Assembly (NCBI RefSeq): GCF_002836355.1
Contig: NZ_PJCA01000037.1
Location: forward strand, 124,001 to 188,000
DNA length: 64,000 nucleotides
Source of the DNA: Moritella sp. Urea-trap-13
GTDB lineage: Bacteria > Pseudomonadota > Gammaproteobacteria > Enterobacterales > Moritellaceae
Direction: 5' to 3'
Shown here piece after piece: positions 57,966-64,000 of the stretch; within the stretch, counting starts at the first letter, position 1; each line of letters opens with the position of its first letter. The notes beneath the pieces were generated by a model. It saw only the letters and a program-made list of their open reading frames with translations, made no database searches and was not told where the DNA came from. The position numbers were made by a program, and so were the translations under genes.

Positions 57966-59324
57966 ATGTTGGATAAAGTTGTTATCGCCAATCGCGGCGA
58001 AATTGCATTACGTATTCTTCGTGCTTGTAAAGAATTAGGCATTAAGACGGTTGCAGTACACTCAACAGCAGATCGTGAATTAAAACACGTATTGTTAGCT
58101 GATGAGACAGTTTGTATTGGTAAACCAGCGGCTGTAGACAGTTATTTAAATGTACCAGCAATCTTAAGCGCAGCAGAGATCACGGGCGCGGTTGCCGTTC
58201 ACCCGGGTTATGGTTTCTTAGCTGAAAACGCTGATTTTGCTGAACAGGTTGAACACTCAGGTTTTATTTTCATCGGTCCTAAAGCTGAAACTATTCGTCT
58301 AATGGGCGATAAAGTATCTGCGATTGCGGCAATGAAAAAAGCCGGTGTACCTTGTGTACCAGGTTCTGATGGTCCACTTGATACTGACGCACAACGTAAT
58401 AAGAAAATTGCTAAGCGCATCGGTTACCCGATCATTATTAAAGCTGCCGGTGGTGGTGGTGGTCGTGGTATGCGTGTGGTTCATGAAGAAGCAGACCTAC
58501 TTGATTCAATTGCGTTAACACGTAATGAAGCCGGTTCATTCTTTGGTAATGACATGGTTTACATGGAGAAATTCCTAGAAAACCCACGTCACATCGAAGT
58601 GCAAATACTGGCTGATGGTCAAGGTAGCGCGATCCACCTTGGCGAACGTGATTGTTCACTACAACGTCGTCACCAAAAAGTAGTTGAAGAAGCTCCAGCA
58701 CCGGGTATCACCGCTGATCTACGTCGCCACATTGGTGAACGTTGTAGCCGTGCCTGTGTTGATATCAACTACCGTGGCGCTGGTACGTTCGAATTTCTTT
58801 ATGAAAATGGCGAATTCTATTTCATCGAAATGAATACCCGTATTCAAGTTGAACACACCATCACAGAAATGGTTACAGGCATTGATTTAATCAAAGCACA
58901 ACTACGTGTTGCTGCGGGCATGCCATTAACGATTTCTCAAGATGAAGTGCGCTTAACTGGTCATTCAATTGAGTGCCGTATTAATGCCGAAGATCCAGAG
59001 ACATTTATTCCAAGTCCTGGTCAGATCAAACGTTTCCATGCCGCTGGCGGTTTTGGTGTACGTTGGGAATCGCATGTCTATGCGGGTTATAAAGTACCAC
59101 CACACTACGATTCAATGATCGGTAAGTTAATCACTTACGGTGAAAATCGTGATGTAGCAATTGCTAGAATGCGTAACGCATTACAAGAAATGGTAATTGA
59201 CGGTATTAAAACCAATATCCCACTACATCTTGAAATTTTGAAAGATGAAAACTTCCAGAATGGTGGCACTAACATCCATTATCTAGAGAAGAAATTAGCA
59301 CTGAAAGCGCAAAATTCGAAATAG
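57966..59324 (+). CDS. accC: biotin carboxylase subunit of acetyl-CoA carboxylase
   Basis: ATP-dependent carboxylation of biotin on AccB. The 452-residue protein has the ATP-grasp Gly-rich loop [13 protein letters not shown], the [14 protein letters not shown] segment, and [16 protein letters not shown] with the catalytic residues. Last gene of aroQ-accB-accC. Confidence 0.98.
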   Translation: MLDKVVIANRGEIALRILRACKELGIKTVAVHSTADRELKHVLLADETVCIGKPAAVDSYLNVPAILSAAEITGAVAVHPGYGFLAENADFAEQVEHSGFIFIGPKAETIRLMGDKVSAIAAMKKAGVPCVPGSDGPLDTDAQRNKKIAKRIGYPIIIKAAGGGGGRGMRVVHEEADLLDSIALTRNEAGSFFGNDMVYMEKFLENPRHIEVQILADGQGSAIHLGERDCSLQRRHQKVVEEAPAPGITADLRRHIGERCSRACVDINYRGAGTFEFLYENGEFYFIEMNTRIQVEHTITEMVTGIDLIKAQLRVAAGMPLTISQDEVRLTGHSIECRINAEDPETFIPSPGQIKRFHAAGGFGVRWESHVYAGYKVPPHYDSMIGKLITYGENRDVAIARMRNALQEMVIDGIKTNIPLHLEILKDENFQNGGTNIHYLEKKLALKAQNSK

Positions 59325-59367
59325 GCACTAAATCAGTTCTAGAGAAGAATTAAGCTCATTGCATAGC

Positions 59368-59403
59368 AAAAAACCCAAGCGAGTTACTCGTCTTGGGTTT
59401 TTT
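59368..59403 (+). terminator. accC terminator
   Basis: AAAAAACCCAAG pairs perfectly with CTTGGGTTTTTT over 12 bp with a further CGAG/CTCG pairing inside. Confidence 0.92.
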
Positions 59404-59816
59404 ATTATGCCAATCCTTGTCATTAGCCCAATTCTTTTTATTATCTCCATAATCATATCTGGTATTACCTCTGCAATCGCCATGCTATTTCTCTGTATTC
59501 TCTATTCCAAATTACCGTTACTGCTTTTAAATGCTCCAATACTACCAATGCAGATCATCAAAAAAAACCATAAAAAAAACAAAATCAATATAAAAACAAA
59601 CACTTATAAACGCCATTGATTTAACTTACTTTTGCTTAGACCATTTATCCGGATCCTGCTCATAATATTACAGTAGGCATTATTCTTTAGAACATAAAAA
59701 AATGTACTATGTACAACAACCCCCTAATCACTATAAATTTTATTGTAGTTTAATCGCATTATTAACAATGAGATAGGATGTGTCATTGGGTCACACCTTT
59801 AATTTAGGGGATATTT

Positions 59817-61469
59817 ATGAAGCTAAAATCAATACTTTCAGCAGCCATTCTTACTGGTTTATGTTCAACAGCAGCGGTTGCAGGAACAATCACTTCACAG
59901 GATAATAACGTGGTAGTTGGTTACTGGCACAACTGGTGTGACGGTCGTGGTTATCAAGGAGGCAACGCCCCTTGCGTTGAACTTGAAGCAGTAAACCCGC
60001 AATACAACGTCGTCAATATTTCATTCATGAAAGTTTACGATACTGCCGACGGCAGCATTCCAACCTTTAAACTCGATCCAACTATCGGTCTCAGTGAAGC
60101 AGAGTTTATCGCCCAAATTAATACCCTTAATAGTCAAGGTCGCAGTGTATTAATCGCCCTTGGTGGCGCTGATGCTCATATCGAATTAACCCGTGGTGAT
60201 GAAGATGCCTTGGCAACAGAAATTATTAGACTGACCGACCTATATGGATTTGATGGTCTCGATATCGACTTAGAGCAAGCCGCCATCACAGCGAAAGATA
60301 ATCAGTTTGTTATTCCGGCAGCATTAAAAATGGTGAAAGATCATTACCGTAAAACCGGTGATAATTTTATGATCACCATGGCACCGGAATTTCCTTACTT
60401 AACCGCCAATGGTGCTTACACTCCATACCTAACTGAGCTTGATGGTTATTATGATTTTATTAATCCGCAGTTCTATAACCAAGGTGGCGATGGCCTGTGG
60501 ATTGAAGGGCTCGGCTGGATCGCACAAGATAATGACGAATTAAAAGAAGAGTTTATTTACTACATTGCCGACTCGCTGATTAACGGCACGCGTAACTACC
60601 ATAAGATCCCACATGATAAATTAGTCTTTGGCCTGCCTTCGAGTATCGATGCGGCGGCGACCGGCTACATTAAAGAACCACAGGATTTATATAACGCTTT
60701 TGAGCGTTTAAAAGCCCAAGGCCAGCCACTCCGTGGTGTCATGACTTGGTCAGTAAACTGGGATATGGGGACGGACGCGGCCAACAACAGCTACAATCAA
60801 CAATTCATTAAAGATTATGGCAATTATATTCATAATCAATTACCACCTGTGACAGATATGACGCCAACCTTGGCGGGGATTGTCGATACTCGTGTCGAGC
60901 TCAACAACAGTTTTGATCCATTAATCGGGATCACAGCCAAAGATTATCAAGGTAACGATATAACAGCAGATCTCACGGTCTCGGGAAGTGTTAATACCAA
61001 TCAAGTCGGTGACTACTTATTAACTTATAGCGTCAGCAGTGATGATGAAACCGCAAATCAAGGGCGTAAGGTCACGGTATACCAGCTATTACCGAGCTTT
61101 GCTGGTATCACCGATACTAGCATTGTTATTGGTAGTCCGTTTGATCCAATGCAAGGCGTCAGTGCCAGCCATCCAACGCAAGGCGATCTTACTGCGAATA
61201 TCACTGTAACAGGAGAAGTAGATAACAATGTTGTTGGTGAATATGAGCTAACTTACACCCTATCTTACGGCCAAGATAATCAGCAAACCATCACCAATAA
61301 ACGCACCATTACTGTTGTCAGTGATGCAGTGAGTGATGATGATTGGCAAGTTGGTAGTACCTATGTCAAATATGATAAAGTCACTCATAACGGTACAACT
61401 TGGACCGCGCAATGGTGGACTAAAGGTGAAGAACCTGGGACTACTGGCGAATGGGGTGTTTGGCGTTAA
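59817..61469 (+). CDS. secreted GH18 chitinase with two Ig-like domains and a chitin-binding domain
   Basis: A 550-residue secreted endochitinase. Signal peptide (about 1-22); GH18 catalytic barrel (about 30-345) with the active-site DGLDIDLE, in which Glu153 is the acid catalyst; two about 75-residue repeats of the DUF5011 / bacterial Ig-like type (LAGIVDTRVELNNSFDPL and FAGITDTSIVIGSPFDPM); and a C-terminal CBM5/12-type domain (WQVGSTYVKYDKVTHNGTTW... GEWGVWR). GGGG lies before the ATG. It depolymerises chitin from crustacean or plankton debris. It stands alone with its own terminator. Confidence 0.95.
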   Translation: MKLKSILSAAILTGLCSTAAVAGTITSQDNNVVVGYWHNWCDGRGYQGGNAPCVELEAVNPQYNVVNISFMKVYDTADGSIPTFKLDPTIGLSEAEFIAQINTLNSQGRSVLIALGGADAHIELTRGDEDALATEIIRLTDLYGFDGLDIDLEQAAITAKDNQFVIPAALKMVKDHYRKTGDNFMITMAPEFPYLTANGAYTPYLTELDGYYDFINPQFYNQGGDGLWIEGLGWIAQDNDELKEEFIYYIADSLINGTRNYHKIPHDKLVFGLPSSIDAAATGYIKEPQDLYNAFERLKAQGQPLRGVMTWSVNWDMGTDAANNSYNQQFIKDYGNYIHNQLPPVTDMTPTLAGIVDTRVELNNSFDPLIGITAKDYQGNDITADLTVSGSVNTNQVGDYLLTYSVSSDDETANQGRKVTVYQLLPSFAGITDTSIVIGSPFDPMQGVSASHPTQGDLTANITVTGEVDNNVVGEYELTYTLSYGQDNQQTITNKRTITVVSDAVSDDDWQVGSTYVKYDKVTHNGTTWTAQWWTKGEEPGTTGEWGVWR

Positions 61470-61514
61470 TAACGGGCTAACTAAGCCATATTAACTAAAT
61501 AAATCGCTTAAAAT

Positions 61515-61553
61515 AAAAATCCAGTATTCGCTTAATAGGCCGACTGGATTTTT
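61515..61553. terminator. bidirectional terminator, chitinase / oxidoreductase
   Basis: AAAAATCCAGT pairs with ACTGGATTTTT over 11 bp with a 17-nt loop. Confidence 0.85.
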
Positions 61554-61573
61554 ATTGTATGTAAATAACCGTA

Positions 61574-63037
61574 TTATTTATCTGCTTTACCGGCTGCATT
61601 GGCAAATTTAGCCAACTGCTTGTCTAACCAAAAAGGTCTCGTGGCATTATCTTCACAGCGTTCTTTACGACGAATGGCATTACGTACCAACATAGTGCCT
61701 AGCCAACGAATTGGCTCAGGTGGAAAGCTGCCTTTTGGCCCTTTGGTTAAACCGTTATGACTCCACTTATCATTATTACCCAGTAGCATAGAGGCTAAGA
61801 TCTTACCGCCAATCCAAGTTTGGCCAACGCCACTACCGGAATAACCAAAACCATAATAAATATTACCTGTTTCTTCAATCTTACCGAAAAATGGCAGTCC
61901 CGTCGCCGAGCGATCAGAAGGCCCAGTCCACGTCACCGCAAATTCTTCATCCACTAGCGTCGGAAATAATTTATCAAAAGACTGACGCAGTAACTTGCCA
62001 TAACGTGTTGGTTGATTGAATAAAGGTCTGACGGCATTAGCATAAGAGAAGTGATTACCGCCCTTACCTAACATCAAGCGACCATCCGGAGTACTGCGAT
62101 AGTAATGTACAAAGGTGCGGGAATCGAGCACCGTTTTACCATCAACTAATCCCATCTTTTTTAACTTTTCGGGTATCGGTTTAGTGATCGCCATATCTGA
62201 CGATACCACCACAATTTTATTTTTAAATTTTGGGAATTGCTCTAACATCCAGGCATTCAATGCCATCACCGCTTTAGTCGCATAGATAGTGCCTTGCGGG
62301 GTATTAATCACAACCTTATGCTTGGTGTCCTTAGTGCTATTTCTTAAGCTAAGCGAGTTAAGCGAATTATCCTTAATAGCTAACATCGGCGTGTTTTCAT
62401 AAATCCGCACCCCGAATTGCTCGGCAACACGCTTCAAACCACGAGCCAATTTACCTGGTTGCACACTCGCTGCAACTGGCGAAAAATGTCCTGTTTGATG
62501 CAATTCAGAACCAGCATGGCGCTGTACTTTCTGCGCTTGCCACGCCTGCCAACTGTTTAATTCATGTTTATCTAATGCCGCTAATGTCGCGTCTAACCCA
62601 CCAGTTTGTGCGGCGTTCGTGGCGGTAAACAAGGTGCCATCACGACGTAGTTCAGCATCAATATTATGCTGTAAACAAAAGGCTTCAATTTCAGCCACCG
62701 CTTGCTCTGATGCTTTGACTAATTCAACCGCCTGCGCTTCGCCATATAAACGTTGCATCGACAAGTATTTCGTCGACCACGTTAACATGCATCCTCCATT
62801 ACGCCCTGATGCGCCACTACCACAGAGACTTTTCTCTATGATCATCACATCGAGGCTAGGTTGCTGCTGCTTGAGCTGAATAGCCGTCCATAATCCGGTA
62901 TAACCACCACCGACAATACACACATCGGCGACGGTATCTGCCATTAGTGATTGGGGCGGTACATTATTACGGTAGTCAGTTTCGAGATCCATCGCTTGTT
63001 GAAACCAAAAAGGTTGGAACTTGGGCTGTTGCGTCAT
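61574..63037 (-). CDS. FAD-dependent oxidoreductase (DAO family), aminophosphonate type likely
   Basis: A 487-residue FAD amine oxidase of the DAO (glycine / D-amino-acid oxidase) fold. The dinucleotide motif VADVCIVGGGYTGLWTA is at about residues 36-52, followed by GSGASGRNGGCMLTW as in glycine-oxidase-like enzymes. The C-terminal Rossmann return includes YGFGYSGSGVGQTWIGGK. It lies 90 bp downstream of phnX in the same direction, which suggests the putative aminophosphonate oxidoreductase group, enzymes that release phosphonoacetaldehyde or 2-aminoethylphosphonate from N-substituted phosphonates. A polyamine or D-amino acid substrate is the alternative. Confidence 0.72.
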   Translation of the reverse strand: MTQQPKFQPFWFQQAMDLETDYRNNVPPQSLMADTVADVCIVGGGYTGLWTAIQLKQQQPSLDVMIIEKSLCGSGASGRNGGCMLTWSTKYLSMQRLYGEAQAVELVKASEQAVAEIEAFCLQHNIDAELRRDGTLFTATNAAQTGGLDATLAALDKHELNSWQAWQAQKVQRHAGSELHQTGHFSPVAASVQPGKLARGLKRVAEQFGVRIYENTPMLAIKDNSLNSLSLRNSTKDTKHKVVINTPQGTIYATKAVMALNAWMLEQFPKFKNKIVVVSSDMAITKPIPEKLKKMGLVDGKTVLDSRTFVHYYRSTPDGRLMLGKGGNHFSYANAVRPLFNQPTRYGKLLRQSFDKLFPTLVDEEFAVTWTGPSDRSATGLPFFGKIEETGNIYYGFGYSGSGVGQTWIGGKILASMLLGNNDKWSHNGLTKGPKGSFPPEPIRWLGTMLVRNAIRRKERCEDNATRPFWLDKQLAKFANAAGKADK

Positions 63038-63127
63038 GACTGCACTCTATTTAAATTGAGGGGGTTAACAAGGATACATACGCTAGAAATAAAAAATGCG
63101 CTAACGAGGGACGTCAGCGCAGCACTA

Positions 63128-63970
63128 TTATGGACGTTCGCCAGCGGCTAAACGGGCATCAATATAAGCAACAACTTGTGGTAGATCAGCGATAGTATCA
63201 ATCAGGTAATGGGCATTAAACGGCGTAAAACGGTCGCGCGCTTTTTCACGCGCTTGATGTAATGTGGCTTCGTCTGCAGCTAGGTATTCAGCTAGCGTTA
63301 GACCCGCTTCATTACCCGATAACAATAAACCCACAGTCCACATACCAGCATTGTGACCTTCTTCAATACCCGGTACGGAATCATCAACCTTGATACAAGT
63401 GCCAACATCCGTGACAGCCATATCAATGACGTTTTTAAGTACCATATATGGTGCAGGACGGCCACCAGCAGCTAAATCATCAGTCGCCACCACACAATCT
63501 GGCACATAGCCTTTTTCTGCCGCAATCGGGATTAGCTTGTCCATTACCACGCGTGGATAACCAGAACATGAACCGATTTTAACACCTTGCTGTTTTAGCC
63601 CATTCACCACATCGAGGGCATGAGGGATTGGGTCTGCGTGCTCACCTACTTTAGCTATTTGTAGCGGCATGAATGTTTCGTAAATTGCATCAATATCAGC
63701 CTTGCTGATCCTTGTGCCAAACTGTGCCTGCCAGCGTGATGCGACTGCCGGTAATTCCGATACCGCTTTAATGTGATCCCATTTTCCCAGCCCCATAGGC
63801 ACACGCGCTTCCGCTAAACTAATATCAAAATCATATTGCGCCTTAAAAGCCGCAATAAAAATAGTCGTCGGTGCAAATGAACCGAAATCAACTATGGTGC
63901 CCGCCCAGTCAAAAATAACCGACTGAACATGATTCAATTTTACTGACTGATGTGGTGCGATGTTAGACAT
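63128..63970 (-). CDS. phnX: phosphonoacetaldehyde hydrolase
   Basis: Phosphonatase cleaves phosphonoacetaldehyde to acetaldehyde and phosphate in the degradation of 2-aminoethylphosphonate. The 280-residue HAD-superfamily protein has the nucleophile in FDWAGTIVDFG (Asp21) and the Schiff-base lysine in MGLGKWDHIKAV (Lys63). The oxidoreductase follows in the same operon. The partner transaminase gene phnW is probably just beyond the window, upstream on this strand. Confidence 0.95.
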   Translation of the reverse strand: MSNIAPHQSVKLNHVQSVIFDWAGTIVDFGSFAPTTIFIAAFKAQYDFDISLAEARVPMGLGKWDHIKAVSELPAVASRWQAQFGTRISKADIDAIYETFMPLQIAKVGEHADPIPHALDVVNGLKQQGVKIGSCSGYPRVVMDKLIPIAAEKGYVPDCVVATDDLAAGGRPAPYMVLKNVIDMAVTDVGTCIKVDDSVPGIEEGHNAGMWTVGLLLSGNEAGLTLAEYLAADEATLHQAREKARDRFTPFNAHYLIDTIADLPQVVAYIDARLAAGERP

Positions 63971-64000
63971 AATAATATTTCCAAATATAAAGATTAATTT

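Noticed and set aside
59359-59619. Hydrophobic 70-86-residue open frame after accC
   Set aside because: It starts at or inside the accC terminator, has no ribosome binding site, and ends in a Lys/Asn-rich tail from AT-rich DNA.

Overview
The window is a chromosomal segment of a marine, probably cold-adapted gammaproteobacterium. The conserved gene order (mutL-amiB-tsaE, queG, tRNA-Gly array, orn, rsgA-psd-mscM, epmA/efp/epmB, groES-groEL, aspA, fxsA, aroQ-accB-accC) is that of Enterobacterales, Vibrionales and Alteromonadales. The accessory genes (chitinase, FadL, AcuI, an MSHA-type pilin, phosphonoacetaldehyde hydrolase) suit a marine heterotroph. My best guess is Moritella or a close relative; this rests on overall impression, not on a search.

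Layout. 1-9.3 kb: DNA repair, cell-wall amidase and tRNA-modification genes (mutL partial at the window edge), a Na+/H+ antiporter, a hotdog-fold protein, then eight identical tandem tRNA-Gly(GCC) genes and orn. 9.4-19 kb: rsgA, psd, an EamA exporter, mscM, and the elongation factor P module (efp with both beta-lysylation enzymes, EpmA and EpmB). 19-28.3 kb: ndh, a small unknown protein, fadL, an acuR-acuI acryloyl-CoA detoxification pair with visible operators, a Fur-box-controlled metal transporter and a lipoprotein 5'-nucleotidase.

28.5-37.8 kb: the accessory region. An AT-rich 8.6-kb integrative element sits in the 3' end of groEL, bounded by a perfect 32-bp repeat of the last codons of that gene. 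It encodes a tyrosine integrase (just behind groEL, same direction), a serine resolvase with a res-like site, three small probable DNA-binding proteins, and a leftward block made of an RfaH/NusG-like antiterminator, an AraC-family regulator, a free-standing sigma-factor region 2 protein, a 31-residue membrane peptide and an MSHA-like pilin. Its intergenic DNA is full of structure: six copies of a terminator-like palindrome, 62-bp and 89-bp direct repeats, paired palindromic operators and long perfect hairpins. A third, shorter copy of the groEL tail lies 0.6 kb left of the element. I read this as an undescribed mobile element that brings its own transcription-control set for a pilin.

37.8-64 kb: groEL-groES with a sigma-32 promoter, a MATE exporter, a Cache chemoreceptor, aspA, an RND efflux pump with its TetR repressor and two operators, cobA, fxsA, a free-standing DsbD N-terminal domain, an HcaT-like MFS protein, acs, aroQ-accB-accC, a multidomain chitinase, and an FAD aminophosphonate-type oxidase beside phnX at the right edge.

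Starts were chosen from visible ribosome binding sites and family N-termini, and several differ from the longest reading frame. All family names are from recognised motifs; no database search was possible.
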